Assembly (NCBI RefSeq): GCF_002115745.1
Contig: NZ_JFKB01000024.1
Span: 1-56,170, forward strand
DNA from: Thalassospira alkalitolerans
GTDB lineage: Bacteria; Pseudomonadota; Alphaproteobacteria; Rhodospirillales; Thalassospiraceae
DNA: 56,170 nt
Reading direction: 5' to 3'
Shown: piece after piece, positions 8,378 through 18,083 of the stretch
Layout: every line of letters starts with the position of its first letter
Numbering within the stretch: the stretch's first letter is position 1
Program-made: the position numbers and the translations under genes
The notes under the pieces: model-generated
Told to the model about the DNA's origin: nothing
What the model saw: the letters and a program-made list of their open reading frames with translations, nothing else
Database searches by the model: none

Positions 8378-9513
8378 TGACCAATTTTGCCATTACAAAT
8401 GCACGTGTTTTCGACGGCAGCGAATTTCATACCGGCAAAGCTGTTATCATTCGGAATGGCAAGGTCGATGCAATTATCAATTCCCGCAATATTCCGTCGG
8501 ATATAGCGGGAATTGACGCCCAAAATCAGATCCTTGCCCCCGGCCTGATTGATGTACAGGTCAATGGCGGCGGTGGTGTGCTGTTAAATGACGAACCCAA
8601 TGTTGATGGCGTACGTGCCATCATGGCGGCCCATCGTAAATTCGGCACCACGGCAATGCTGCCGACCCTGATCACGGATCACCGCGAAAAGATGGATCTG
8701 GCCATCACCGCCGTAACCGATGCGATCCATCAGGAAGTCCCGGGCATTGTCGGCATTCATCTTGAAGGGCCGTATCTGAATGCCGAACGCAAGGGTGTTC
8801 ATGATCCCAATATCATCCGTCCGATGGAAGACGACGCGATTGAACTGCTAACCCGGTTGCCCAATGGCCGCATTCTTGTGACCATGGCCCCGGAAAAAGC
8901 CGCAACAGGCACAATCGCCAAACTTGCTGAACGTGGTGTTTTGGTATGTGCCGGACATACTGCTGGCACATATAACGACATACAGGCCGCCATCAGCGAA
9001 GGTTTGCGGGGCTTTACCCATCTGTTTAACGCCATGAGCCCGATGTCGCATCGTGAACCCGGTGTTGCCGGGGCCGCCATGGCCGATGACAGCACATGGT
9101 GTGGCCTGATTGCCGACGGGTATCATGTTCACCCGGCCGTGCTTAAAATTGCCATTCATGCCAAGGCTACCGGCAAGATCATGCTTGTCACTGACGCCAT
9201 GCCGACAGTGGGCGCTGCAAACAAACGGTTTGTTCTGGGCGGCGAAGAAATCACTGCGACTGATGGCCGATGCGCATTGGCCGATGGCACACTCGCCGGG
9301 TCCGATCTTGATATGATTTCGGCGGTCAAAAACTGCGTTGAAATGGTCGGAATTGACCTTGGCGAAGCTTTGCGCATGGCATCACTTTACCCGGCCGAAT
9401 TCCTTAAGCTTGCCGATGTTATGGGGCGGATCGCACCGGGATATCAGGCTGATATGATCCTGTTTGACGACCACTACACCGTCACGCGAAGCTGGATCAA
9501 AGGCACGGAATAG
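8377..9513 (+). CDS. nagA: N-acetylglucosamine-6-phosphate deacetylase
   Basis: Amidohydrolase that removes acetate from GlcNAc-6P to give GlcN-6P, 378 aa, normal for NagA. Visible are GLIDVQVNGGGG near residue 50, HLEGPYLN with the metal-binding glutamate (about 128), AGHTAGTYNDI and THLFNAMSPM with the metal histidines (about 193 and 214), and the catalytic aspartate in VTDAMPTVG (about 272). The ATG at 8377 overlaps the SIS stop by one base and has GGAG eight bases before it, which fixes the start. It supplies the substrate of the SIS protein upstream and receives that of the kinase and MurQ. Confidence 0.95.
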   Translation: MTNFAITNARVFDGSEFHTGKAVIIRNGKVDAIINSRNIPSDIAGIDAQNQILAPGLIDVQVNGGGGVLLNDEPNVDGVRAIMAAHRKFGTTAMLPTLITDHREKMDLAITAVTDAIHQEVPGIVGIHLEGPYLNAERKGVHDPNIIRPMEDDAIELLTRLPNGRILVTMAPEKAATGTIAKLAERGVLVCAGHTAGTYNDIQAAISEGLRGFTHLFNAMSPMSHREPGVAGAAMADDSTWCGLIADGYHVHPAVLKIAIHAKATGKIMLVTDAMPTVGAANKRFVLGGEEITATDGRCALADGTLAGSDLDMISAVKNCVEMVGIDLGEALRMASLYPAEFLKLADVMGRIAPGYQADMILFDDHYTVTRSWIKGTE

Positions 9514-9556
9514 TATTGCAATAACAAAACACTAAATATATTTCAGGAGGCACTGC

Positions 9557-10624
9557 ATGAAACCGATCCGTATCCTTGTCGTTGGTCTTGGCAATATGGG
9601 ATTGTCGCACGCCAAAGCCTATCACGCCCTGGACGGATACGAGATCGTCGGGTTATGTGCGCGCTCTGAAATCCCTGCTGACAAATTGCCGGACGGTTTT
9701 GATGCCTATCCGCAATTCACCGATTTCGACACAGCATTGGCAAAAACCAACCCCGATGCGGTATCGATCAACACCTATACCGAAACCCATGCGGATTTTG
9801 CCATTGCGGCGTTTGAATCCGGGGCGCATGTCTTTATCGAAAAACCACTTGCCGCGACGGCGGTTGATGCAGAACGCGTTGTTACGGCGGCAAAGAAGCA
9901 TGATCGCAAACTGGTAATCGGCTATATCCTGCGCCATCACCCGTCATGGGCAAAATTTGTCGAAGTTGCCAAAACACTGGGCAAACCGCTGGTCATGCGC
10001 ATGAACCTCAACCAGCAAAGCAGTGGCGCGTTTTGGGAAACCCACAAACGCCTGCTGAACAGCGTTTCACCGATTGTCGATTGCGGTGTGCATTACCTTG
10101 ATATGATGTGCCTGATGACCGGGGCAAAACCGGTTTCGGTCAGTGCAATTGGCGTGCGCCTGTCGGATGAAGTCGCCCCACAAATGTATAACTATGGCCA
10201 ACTTCAGGTTCGCTTTGATGATGGTTCGGTTGGCTGGTACGAGGCAGGCTGGGGTCCGATGATCAGCGAAACAGCCTTCTTTGTGAAGGACGTGATCGGC
10301 CCCAAAGGTTGCGTTTCAATCACCGACGTCGAAGAAAAAGGTGCCGGTTCGGCTGATATCGACACCCACACCAAGACCAATGCCTTAAAGCTTCATCATG
10401 CTGCCACAAATTCTGCCGGAAAATTCACACATTTGGACGAAATCATCCGCACAGATGACGAGCCCGATCATGACGGCCTGTGTCTGCGTGAACAGCAATT
10501 TTTCCTAAAGTCTATAACAGAAAACCTTGACCTTACGCAGCATATGGAAGATGCATTGGGCTCCTTACGGATCGCCCTCGCTGCGGATCAATCGGTACGC
10601 ACGGGGGAAACAATAATACTCTGA
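9557..10624 (+). CDS. Gfo/Idh/MocA-family oxidoreductase
   Basis: NAD(P)-dependent sugar oxidoreductase, 355 aa. The N-terminal Rossmann fold has GLGNMGLSHAKAYH (about residues 10-23), the EKPLA motif follows (about 95), and the catalytic DCGVHYLDMM stretch (about 175-184) sits in the C-terminal domain. It has a strong Shine-Dalgarno (CAGGAGG) and lies 43 bases after nagA, inside the amino-sugar operon. The family covers inositol, glucose-fructose, anhydrosugar and NAD-dependent glycosidase activities; the step catalysed here cannot be told from sequence. It might prepare an unusual amino sugar or anhydro sugar for the pathway. Confidence 0.88.
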   Translation: MKPIRILVVGLGNMGLSHAKAYHALDGYEIVGLCARSEIPADKLPDGFDAYPQFTDFDTALAKTNPDAVSINTYTETHADFAIAAFESGAHVFIEKPLAATAVDAERVVTAAKKHDRKLVIGYILRHHPSWAKFVEVAKTLGKPLVMRMNLNQQSSGAFWETHKRLLNSVSPIVDCGVHYLDMMCLMTGAKPVSVSAIGVRLSDEVAPQMYNYGQLQVRFDDGSVGWYEAGWGPMISETAFFVKDVIGPKGCVSITDVEEKGAGSADIDTHTKTNALKLHHAATNSAGKFTHLDEIIRTDDEPDHDGLCLREQQFFLKSITENLDLTQHMEDALGSLRIALAADQSVRTGETIIL

Positions 10625-10644
10625 CCCCCAGGAGGAGTACCCAC

Positions 10645-11724
10645 ATGCCTTCCGTTAAACCCGGTGTTGTTACCGGTTCTGCCTATCGTGACCTTGTCGC
10701 TGCCTGCAAACAGGACGGTTACGCCCTTCCCGCCGTCAATATCACATCGTCCAGCACGATGAATGCCGCCCTTGAGGCCGCTGCAAATGCCGGTTCTGAC
10801 ATCATCATTCAGCTTTCGAATGGTGGTGCACAGTTCTTTGCCGGCAAGGGCATCAAGGATGCTGCGGCTGCCCGCGTTGTGGGCGCCGTTTCGGCCGCAC
10901 GTCATGCCCAGCTTATGGCTGAGTATTATGGTGTTGCCGTCGTCATGCATACCGACCACGCGAACCGCAAGTTCGTGCCATGGGTCGATGAAATGCTGAA
11001 ATGGAGCGAAAAGGCCTATGCCGAAACCGGCAAGGCGCTTTACAGCTCGCATATGCTTGACCTGTCCGAAGAAGCACTGGAAGACAATCTGTCGACCAGT
11101 GAAACCTTCCTTAAGCGTATGTCCGCCATCGAAATGAGCCTGGAAATCGAACTGGGCGTCACCGGCGGTGAAGAAGACGGCATTGGTCATGAACTCGACA
11201 CCAGCAGTGACGAGATTGATCCGCGCCTTTATACCCGTCCCGAAGAAGTCGAAGAAGCCTATCGTCGCCTTGCGCCGCTGGGTCACTTCTCGGTCGCGGC
11301 GGCATTTGGCAATGTTCACGGCGTCTATAAGCCGGGCAACGTCAAATTGCGTCCGGAAATCCTTTTGGAATCCCAGAAATACGTTTCCGAAAAACATGGC
11401 CTTGGCGACCGTCCGCTGGACTTCGTCTTCCATGGCGGTTCGGGTTCGGAAAAAGAAAAAATCGAAGAAGCCGTCGGGTATGGCGTTTTCAAGATGAATA
11501 TCGATACCGATACCCAATTCGCCTATTCGCACCCGGTCGGCGGCTATGTTGAAGCACATTCACGTGCCTTCAAATATCAAGTCGATCCGGAAACCGGCCA
11601 GCCTTATAAAAAATTCTATGACCCGCGCGTCTGGGTCCGCGAAGCCGAACTTTCGATGGCTGCACGCCTCGAAGAAGCCTTCAAAGATCTTGGTGCCACC
11701 GGTCGTTCGGTCACCAAAGGCTGA
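10645..11724 (+). CDS. fba: Class II fructose-bisphosphate aldolase (FbaA type)
   Basis: Zinc-dependent aldolase splitting fructose-1,6-bisphosphate to DHAP and glyceraldehyde-3P; 359 aa, the length of Escherichia coli FbaA, which it resembles throughout. Visible are the zinc-site HTDHANRK (about residues 108-115), SSHMLDLSEE with the catalytic aspartate, EIELGVTGGEEDG, FGNVHGVYKPGNV, FHGGSGS and KMNIDTDTQ. A perfect AGGAGGAG ribosome site precedes the ATG. It closes the operon, 20 bases after the oxidoreductase, and a strong terminator follows. The location suggests aldolase output is tied to growth on amino sugars. A tagatose or other bisphosphate substrate is possible but less likely. Confidence 0.93.
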   Translation: MPSVKPGVVTGSAYRDLVAACKQDGYALPAVNITSSSTMNAALEAAANAGSDIIIQLSNGGAQFFAGKGIKDAAAARVVGAVSAARHAQLMAEYYGVAVVMHTDHANRKFVPWVDEMLKWSEKAYAETGKALYSSHMLDLSEEALEDNLSTSETFLKRMSAIEMSLEIELGVTGGEEDGIGHELDTSSDEIDPRLYTRPEEVEEAYRRLAPLGHFSVAAAFGNVHGVYKPGNVKLRPEILLESQKYVSEKHGLGDRPLDFVFHGGSGSEKEKIEEAVGYGVFKMNIDTDTQFAYSHPVGGYVEAHSRAFKYQVDPETGQPYKKFYDPRVWVREAELSMAARLEEAFKDLGATGRSVTKG

Positions 11725-11751
11725 TAAAGCCCGCGACCAAAAAAACCTATC

Positions 11752-11781
11752 AACCCGCCGGATCTTTCCGGCGGGTTTTTT
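11752..11781 (+). terminator. Rho-independent terminator of the amino-sugar operon
   Basis: Perfect 11-base-pair GC-rich stem (11752-11762 with 11767-11777), four-base loop TCTT, and six T residues at 11776-11781. It lies 28 bases after the aldolase stop. Confidence 0.92.
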
Positions 11782-11854
11782 CGTGGCATAACTTGCGCAT
11801 CTGCAAAAACAAACTACTCCTGACAAATACTGACAGGAACTGTCAGGGGTGCGC

Positions 11855-11882
11855 TTGCGTATATGGAATGGCTCCTCTATAC
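11855..11882 (+). promoter_or_regulatory. Candidate uvrA promoter
   Basis: TTGCGT (11855-11860) and CTATAC (11877-11882), 16 bases apart, lie just before the LexA box. Just upstream, CTGACA/TGTCAG form a 6-base inverted repeat (11830-11835 with 11841-11846) of unknown role. Assigned by eye. Confidence 0.35.
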
Positions 11883-11890
11883 ATTTCCCC

Positions 11891-11905
11891 GAACATTACA
11901 GGAAC
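11891..11905 (+). promoter_or_regulatory. LexA (SOS) box upstream of uvrA
   Basis: Exact GAAC-N7-GAAC (GAAC 11891-11894 and 11902-11905), the known alphaproteobacterial LexA operator. It ends 12 bases before the uvrA start and directly downstream of the candidate -10, where a repressor would block initiation or clearance. Confidence 0.75.
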
Positions 11906-11917
11906 AAAAGGCCGGTC

Positions 11918-14746
11918 ATGCTGACGAAAATTTCGGTTCGCGGTGCGAAAGAGCACAATCTGCAAAACATTGATGTTGAATTGCCCCGCGATTCACTGGT
12001 GGTGATTACCGGCCTGTCTGGATCAGGCAAAAGCTCGCTGGCGTTTGACACGATCTATGCCGAAGGCCAGCGCCGCTATGTCGAAAGCCTGTCGGCCTAT
12101 GCGCGCCAGTTCCTTGAACTGATGCAAAAACCCGATGTTGAATATATCGGTGGCTTGTCTCCTGCCATTTCGATTGAGCAAAAAACCACATCACGTAACC
12201 CGCGTTCGACCGTTGGTACCGTCACCGAGATTTATGACTATATGCGCCTTCTTTGGGCGCGCGTTGGCATCCCCTATTCCCCGGCGACCGGTCTTCCAAT
12301 TGTCAGTCAGTCCGTCTCGCAGATGGTTGACCGCGTCATGGAAATGCCCGAAGGCACGCGGTTGTACCTTTTGGCGCCGTTCGTGCGTGGCCGCAAAGGC
12401 GAATACAAAAAAGAACTGCGCGATCTGCGCACGCGCGGTTTTCAGCGCGTCAAGATCGACGGCGAAATGTATGACATCGACGATGCCCCGGACCTGAACA
12501 AGAAACTGAAACACGATATCTCGGTCGTCGTGGATCGCCTGATCGTCAAGGACGGCATTGCGACCCGTCTGGCCGACAGTTTTGAAACGGCCCTTGAACT
12601 CACCGATGGCATTGTTCTGACCGAAGATGCCAAAACCGGTGAAACAACCGTATTCTCGGCCAAGTTCGCCTGCCCGGTATCTGGTTTCACAATCGAAGAA
12701 ATCGAACCGCGCCTGTTTTCGTTCAACAATCCGTTTGGTGCCTGCCCGGCCTGTGATGGTCTTGGCACCCAAATGGAATTTGATTCCGAACTGGTCGTTC
12801 CTGATCGCAGCAAAACCCTTGATGATGGTGCCGTTGCCCCCTGGGCCAGTTCGACCTCGAAATATTACCAGCAAACACTGCGTGCGATTGCCAAGCATTT
12901 CGGCTTCAAGACCAATGTCGCATGGGAAAAGCTTCCAAAGACCGCTCAGGATATCATCCTGCATGGCTCGGGCGACGAAGACGTTACCGTAACCTATGAC
13001 GATGGATCGCGAAGCTATAAGGTTTCCCGTCCGTTCGAAGGTGTTATTCCCAATATGGCACGTCGCTGGCGCGAAACCGACAGCCAGTGGGCACGTGACG
13101 AATTGTCAAAATACCAGACGATTTCAAGTTGCCCGACCTGTCATGGTCAACGCCTGAAACCCGAAGCACTGGCTGTAAAGATCGATAAATCAACGATCTC
13201 GGATATTACCGCCTTGTCGATTGGCAAGGCCGCTGACTGGTTCGAAACCCTTGAAGCCAAGCTGAACCCCAAAGAAACCGAAATTGCCCGGCGCATCTTG
13301 CGTGAAATCAATGATCGCCTGCGCTTCCTGCGTGATGTCGGGCTGGATTATTTGTCGATGTCGCGCACATCGGGCACACTTTCGGGCGGTGAAAGCCAGC
13401 GTATCCGTCTGGCATCCCAAATCGGGTCCGGCCTGACGGGTGTTTTATATGTGCTGGATGAACCGTCTATCGGCCTGCATCAGCGCGATAACGATCGCTT
13501 GCTTGAGACCCTGAAACGTCTGCGCGATTTGGGCAACACCGTGATTGTCGTCGAACATGACGAAGACGCCATTCGGGCGGCTGACTATGTTGTTGATATG
13601 GGACCGGGGGCTGGCATTCATGGCGGACACATCGTTGCCGAAGGCACCCCGGAACAGATTCAGCAAAACCCCAACAGCCTAACCGGTAAATACCTGACCG
13701 GGGTTGAACAGATTGCAATCCCCAAGGAACGACGCAAGGGCAACAAGAAATCAATTTCAATCAAGGGTGCGCGCGCCAACAACCTGCAAGGTATCGATGT
13801 TAATTTTCCGCTGGGCAAGTTCATTTGCGTCACCGGTGTGTCGGGTGGCGGCAAATCCAGCCTTGTTATCGAAACGCTGTATAAGGCGCTGGCCAAACGC
13901 ATGCACAACGCACGCAATCAGCCCGGTGCCCATGATGCAATTACCGGGATCGAACATATCGATAAAATCATCGATATCGACCAAAGCCCGATTGGCCGGA
14001 CACCGCGCTCCAACCCGGTGACTTATACCGGGGCCTTCACCCCGATCCGCGAATGGTTCGCCCAACTGCCCGAGGCAAAGACCCGTGGGTACAAGCCCGG
14101 TCGTTTCTCGTTCAACGTCAAAGGCGGACGCTGTGAATCCTGTCAGGGCGATGGCCTGATCAAGATCGAAATGCACTTTTTGCCCGATGTCTATGTCACC
14201 TGCGACCAATGCAAGGGCAAACGATACAACCGTGAAACATTGGAAATATCGTTTAAAGGCAAATCGATATCCGATATTCTTGATATGACGGTCGAAGAAG
14301 GTGCTGATTTCTTTAAGGCCGTCCCGTCAATCCGCGACAAGATGGAAACCTTAAAACAGGTCGGGCTTAGCTATATCCATCTGGGCCAACAGGCGACAAC
14401 CCTTTCAGGCGGCGAGGCGCAGCGTGTAAAGCTTGCCAAGGAACTGTCAAAACGGGCCACAGGACGCACGCTTTATATCCTTGATGAACCGACTACTGGC
14501 CTTCATTTCCATGACATTCGAAAACTTTTGGAAGTGCTGCACACTATTGTCGATCAGGGCAATACGGTCGTCGTGATCGAACATAACCTTGATGTCATCA
14601 AGACCGCTGACTGGATCATCGATATTGGGCCCGAAGGCGGTGATGGCGGTGGTCAGCTTGTTGGATGTGGTACGCCAGAAGACATCATGGCCAATGATGC
14701 CAGCTATACCGGCAAATATCTGAAACGCCACCTTGGTGTGAAATAG
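11918..14746 (+). CDS. uvrA: Excinuclease ABC subunit A
   Basis: DNA damage recognition ATPase of nucleotide excision repair, 942 aa against 940 in E. coli. Two ABC modules are visible: Walker [14 protein letters not shown] (about residue 31) and [11 protein letters not shown] (about 640), signatures [14 protein letters not shown] and [14 protein letters not shown], Walker [13 protein letters not shown] and [12 protein letters not shown]. Zinc-binding cysteines appear at CPACDG in the first module and CESCQGDG with CDQCKG in the second. The start at 11918 ([15 protein letters not shown]) matches the family; an in-frame GTG-type extension to 11849 would cross the LexA box. A LexA box 12 bases upstream implies SOS induction. 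Confidence 0.97.
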   Translation: MLTKISVRGAKEHNLQNIDVELPRDSLVVITGLSGSGKSSLAFDTIYAEGQRRYVESLSAYARQFLELMQKPDVEYIGGLSPAISIEQKTTSRNPRSTVGTVTEIYDYMRLLWARVGIPYSPATGLPIVSQSVSQMVDRVMEMPEGTRLYLLAPFVRGRKGEYKKELRDLRTRGFQRVKIDGEMYDIDDAPDLNKKLKHDISVVVDRLIVKDGIATRLADSFETALELTDGIVLTEDAKTGETTVFSAKFACPVSGFTIEEIEPRLFSFNNPFGACPACDGLGTQMEFDSELVVPDRSKTLDDGAVAPWASSTSKYYQQTLRAIAKHFGFKTNVAWEKLPKTAQDIILHGSGDEDVTVTYDDGSRSYKVSRPFEGVIPNMARRWRETDSQWARDELSKYQTISSCPTCHGQRLKPEALAVKIDKSTISDITALSIGKAADWFETLEAKLNPKETEIARRILREINDRLRFLRDVGLDYLSMSRTSGTLSGGESQRIRLASQIGSGLTGVLYVLDEPSIGLHQRDNDRLLETLKRLRDLGNTVIVVEHDEDAIRAADYVVDMGPGAGIHGGHIVAEGTPEQIQQNPNSLTGKYLTGVEQIAIPKERRKGNKKSISIKGARANNLQGIDVNFPLGKFICVTGVSGGGKSSLVIETLYKALAKRMHNARNQPGAHDAITGIEHIDKIIDIDQSPIGRTPRSNPVTYTGAFTPIREWFAQLPEAKTRGYKPGRFSFNVKGGRCESCQGDGLIKIEMHFLPDVYVTCDQCKGKRYNRETLEISFKGKSISDILDMTVEEGADFFKAVPSIRDKMETLKQVGLSYIHLGQQATTLSGGEAQRVKLAKELSKRATGRTLYILDEPTTGLHFHDIRKLLEVLHTIVDQGNTVVVIEHNLDVIKTADWIIDIGPEGGDGGGQLVGCGTPEDIMANDASYTGKYLKRHLGVK

Positions 14747-14767
14747 GCAAAACAATATCAGACAATG

Positions 14768-14792
14768 CGATGCGGGCACCCTGCCCGCATCG
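14768..14792. terminator. Hairpin between convergent uvrA and the membrane-protein gene
   Basis: Perfect 11-base-pair stem (14768-14778 with 14782-14792), loop of three C. No clear T run on either side, so this may be a weak or factor-assisted terminator shared by the convergent genes. Confidence 0.5.
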
Positions 14793-14796
14793 CGGC

Positions 14797-15759
14797 TTAA
14801 CCCGCGTCAACCCGATCTTCGACCCGTTTGACCAAGGCGGTGCTTAATCGCTCGCTAAAGCCTGACAGGAACGCCAGCACCAACACAATTGAAATCTGCT
14901 GTCCGGCACCCGCAGTTGTGCCAATCTGATCCATATCGGAAATATTGTGTAATTGATCAAGCGGGATCGGCAAAATCCCAGCCCGAAGCGCCAGCAGTAC
15001 AATCAGTGCAAAGCAAAAGCCAAGACATGGCCGGAACAGGAAATTGAAAAACACAGATGCCGGTTCCATTTCCGACCAATCCACATCCTTGCCCAATCGC
15101 ATCATCATGCTGACCAGTGCACCAATCGCGCCAAAACTACCGACAAAGAACAACAGGTCATAGCTAAAGCCGAAAAGCTTGCCATGCCCCGTACTGACAA
15201 ATTGATCGGCCTGCAAAAACAGCATCACCGCAAACACCAACAGGACCGGCGATAACGCCAGTGCGATTGCGGCCACCCGCAAGGAGCGGAAAAACGCCTG
15301 TTGCGTGCTGTTAAGCTGAGTGCGCCCGCCCGAAAGGTCGGACAAATAACCATGAACGAAACCATCCCGCCCCTGATTAAGAGCAAGCAACATCACTATC
15401 GCATCGGATGTTTTGTGCATCTGGGCGGTCGGATCAAAGCCATCGTCCTTGCGCCACCAGCGCAGAAATGACCGCATAACAAGTGACGCCCGCCAGCCTT
15501 GCCGGGTGGCAACAACATAATCGATCATGTTTTCAACATCGGAACTGCCAAACTGATTGGCACCGATATCGCCAAATGGAAAGGCAATCCGCCCAATCGT
15601 TGCCGCCGCATTCTGGGCACTTACATTCGCGGTGCTGGGCTGACCGTCATCGGGCACACAATCCACCGTCACGGCATGTCTGGAACGCCGGGTCGGGACA
15701 AGCCCCATCACCGGGCAATGGGCAGGATCATAACCATAGGGTCGATGCGGATAGCTCAT
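14797..15759 (-). CDS. Four-helix membrane protein of unknown function
   Basis: 320 aa, not recognised. The N-terminal half (to about residue 155) is soluble, starts with a proline/histidine-rich stretch and contains two cysteines. The C-terminal half has four predicted membrane helices at about 160-183, 203-221, 236-261 and 286-302, then a basic/acidic tail. ATG at 15759 has AAGGA upstream. It is convergent with uvrA and divergent from trmFO, so it is probably transcribed alone. Codon use looks like its neighbours. No catalytic motif was seen; it could be a stress or envelope protein, but no function is assigned. Confidence 0.75.
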   Translation of the reverse strand: MSYPHRPYGYDPAHCPVMGLVPTRRSRHAVTVDCVPDDGQPSTANVSAQNAAATIGRIAFPFGDIGANQFGSSDVENMIDYVVATRQGWRASLVMRSFLRWWRKDDGFDPTAQMHKTSDAIVMLLALNQGRDGFVHGYLSDLSGGRTQLNSTQQAFFRSLRVAAIALALSPVLLVFAVMLFLQADQFVSTGHGKLFGFSYDLLFFVGSFGAIGALVSMMMRLGKDVDWSEMEPASVFFNFLFRPCLGFCFALIVLLALRAGILPIPLDQLHNISDMDQIGTTAGAGQQISIVLVLAFLSGFSERLSTALVKRVEDRVDAG

Positions 15760-15954
15760 TATGCTGTCCTTGTGATGGGGGCAAACGGGCTGTGTCTGGC
15801 GATTAAGACGATGGCGCAGGCTGTTTGTGAAAAATTCGTGCCCAATGGATGATATGATGGGTCAAAGTGGTGCAATTCACTTGAAATATGACCGCCTGCA
15901 CCGCTATGTCTGTGCCAGAGTTTCATATCCATTTGCGCCAAGGAGTTCACAACC

Positions 15955-17301
15955 GTGAGCACGGTCAAACCCGTTCATATCATCGGTGCCGGTCTGGCCG
16001 GTAGCGAAGCCGCCTGGCAGTTGGCCGAGGCAGGCATTCCCGTCATCCTGCATGAAATGCGCCCGACCCGCCCGACCGATGCCCATCATACCGATAAATG
16101 CGCCGAACTGGTCTGTTCCAATTCGTTCCGGTCTGATGACAAGGAATATAACGCCGTTGGCCTGATCCATGATGAAATGCGTCGTGCCGGATCGCTGATC
16201 ATCCGTTGTGCTGATGCGCATAAAGTCCCGGCCGGTGCCGCCCTTGCAGTTGATCGTGAAGGTTTCTCGCAGGCTGTCACGGACGAGCTGATGAACCACC
16301 CGCTGATCACGATGGAACGCGGCGAAGTCGATGGCCTGCCGCCCAAAGAATGGGAAAGCACGATCATTGCAACCGGCCCGCTGACGTCAACTGCGCTTGC
16401 CGAAGGCATCCGCACGGCAACCGGCGAAGAAAGCTTGGCCTTCTTTGATGCTATTGCCCCGATTGTCTATAAGGAAAGCATCAATTTCGAAAAGGCATGG
16501 TTCCAGTCGCGCTATGACAAGGGCGATGGCAAGGATTACATCAACTGCCCGATGAACGAAGCGCAATACAACGCCTTCATTGATGCGCTGATTGACGGCG
16601 ACAAAACCGAGTTCAAGGAATGGGAAAAAGACACCCCCTATTTCGATGGATGCCTGCCGATTGAAGTCATGGCCGAACGCGGCCGAGAAACCCTTCGTCA
16701 TGGTCCGATGAAACCGGTTGGCCTGACCAACCCGCATGACCCAACCCACAAGCCGCGCGCGATCGTACAACTGCGTCAGGACAATGCGCTGGGCACGCTT
16801 TACAACATTGTCGGCTTCCAGACCAAATTGAAATACGGCGCACAGGCCGATGTATTCCGAATGATACCGGGACTTGAAAACGCTGAATTCGCCCGCCTTG
16901 GCGGCATTCATCGCAATACATTCCTGAATTCGCCGCGTCTGCTAGATGAAACGCTGCGTCTTAAGGCGCGCCCTGATATCCGCTTTGCCGGTCAGATCAC
17001 CGGGTGCGAGGGCTATGTCGAAAGTGCTGCTGTCGGCCTGATGGTCGGTCGGTTTACCGCCGCCCAAAAACAGGAAAAAACCATCCCCGCCCCACCGATT
17101 GCAACCGCAATGGGCGCCCTTTTAAATCACATCACCGGGGGGGCAGATGAAAGCACCTTCCAGCCGATGAATGTTAATTTCGGGCTATTCCCCGAGCTTG
17201 AACTGACCAAACGGGTCAAGGGACGTGATCGCAAAAAACTTTATACCGACCGCGCCATTCCGCTGTTTGACGACTGGTTGTCAACCATCAACGCGGCATA
17301 A
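15955..17301 (+). CDS. trmFO: Methylenetetrahydrofolate-tRNA-(uracil-5-)-methyltransferase
   Basis: Folate- and FAD-dependent enzyme making ribothymidine at position 54 of tRNA, 448 aa. The FAD loop [17 protein letters not shown] opens the protein, then the family stretches [29 protein letters not shown] and a C-terminal [14 protein letters not shown] with the second flavin contact. Start is GTG at 15955 with AGGAG at 15941-15945; no ATG fits. Its C-terminus ([21 protein letters not shown]) also matches the family. A bidirectional terminator follows. Confidence 0.95.
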   Translation: MSTVKPVHIIGAGLAGSEAAWQLAEAGIPVILHEMRPTRPTDAHHTDKCAELVCSNSFRSDDKEYNAVGLIHDEMRRAGSLIIRCADAHKVPAGAALAVDREGFSQAVTDELMNHPLITMERGEVDGLPPKEWESTIIATGPLTSTALAEGIRTATGEESLAFFDAIAPIVYKESINFEKAWFQSRYDKGDGKDYINCPMNEAQYNAFIDALIDGDKTEFKEWEKDTPYFDGCLPIEVMAERGRETLRHGPMKPVGLTNPHDPTHKPRAIVQLRQDNALGTLYNIVGFQTKLKYGAQADVFRMIPGLENAEFARLGGIHRNTFLNSPRLLDETLRLKARPDIRFAGQITGCEGYVESAAVGLMVGRFTAAQKQEKTIPAPPIATAMGALLNHITGGADESTFQPMNVNFGLFPELELTKRVKGRDRKKLYTDRAIPLFDDWLSTINAA

Positions 17302-17314
17302 ACGCGCCAAACAA

Positions 17315-17344
17315 AAAGGGCTGCATCCGATAATGCGGCCCTTT
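17315..17344. terminator. Bidirectional terminator after trmFO
   Basis: 12-base-pair stem with one G-U pair (17315-17326 with 17333-17344), loop CCGATA. T-rich tracts follow on both strands, so it can end trmFO and the convergent small exported-protein gene. Confidence 0.85.
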
Positions 17345-17374
17345 ATTTTGGCACTTATTGCTCGTTATTGACCA

Positions 17375-17932
17375 TTATTGACGCATAAGCTTGCCGGTCA
17401 CATCGCGGATCGGCACGCCATCGCGGAACCGTTTGAACACAAGATCCAAGTTGCCGTATTCGTCCAGGCTGCGTTCATAAACCTGCATTTCATAACCACC
17501 GTTATCGGTGATATAAAGCGCATGCACGGTCAAAGTCTTGTCAACGATCCGGGCCCAGACAAAGGGTTCCCCCTGCAAGGGATCATTTGGCACCCGTTTA
17601 CCAAACAGGCCGGTGCGCATTGCACTGCCATAAATTTCAGGGCGATCCGTCGCAAAAAACTCGATATTCAGCGACACGGTCTTTTCCCGACCGTCAGCCT
17701 TGTGAATAACGGTTGACCAATCAATGATAAATCCGCGTTTGGTTTGTTTGATCTGAACATCAAGATCACGCGCCTTAAGTTCTTCTTCGGCATTGGCAAT
17801 TGATGTTCCGTGATAGTCGCCAACAAAGGGATAAATGCCGCCAGCCTGACAGGGCGACGGAACCACAAGCCACATGACCAAAAGCACACCAAACAGCCCC
17901 AAAGCTTTTTTCGGCGCATGCAAATTCATCAT
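17375..17932 (-). CDS. Small exported protein of unknown function
   Basis: 185 aa from the ATG at 17932, chosen because GAGG lies seven bases upstream; a longer frame to 18034 lacks a ribosome site. The N-terminus looks like a Sec signal peptide (basic start, hydrophobic GLFGVLLVMWLVV, likely cleavage after CQA near residue 31). The mature part begins GGIYPFVGDYHGTSI and appears all-beta, with a glutamate-rich stretch near its start. No membrane helix remains. Not recognised as a named family; probably a periplasmic protein. It lies downstream of the NDUFAF6-like gene by about 150 bases. Confidence 0.7.
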   Translation of the reverse strand: MMNLHAPKKALGLFGVLLVMWLVVPSPCQAGGIYPFVGDYHGTSIANAEEELKARDLDVQIKQTKRGFIIDWSTVIHKADGREKTVSLNIEFFATDRPEIYGSAMRTGLFGKRVPNDPLQGEPFVWARIVDKTLTVHALYITDNGGYEMQVYERSLDEYGNLDLVFKRFRDGVPIRDVTGKLMRQ

Positions 17933-18083
17933 GTTCGACCTCGTTATGTTGATTTTCATCGGGTCCGACGCCATTAACAAGCATCTTGGACAAACGCTAA
18001 CATGGAGCTTATGAAAATGTCCTATCCATTCCATCTATTTAGATAAGAATTTTGCAATATCCAGCCAGATGTCATCGCATAGT

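Noticed and set aside
10588..11559. 323-codon open frame on the minus strand opposite the aldolase gene
   Set aside because: It lies antisense to a highly conserved gene, has low-complexity phenylalanine-rich translation and no ribosome site; a shadow of strong codon bias.
1..11781. A mobile genomic island
   Set aside because: No integrase, transposase, tRNA junction or flanking repeat was seen and codon use looks like the rest of the window; the word island is used only for the gene cluster.
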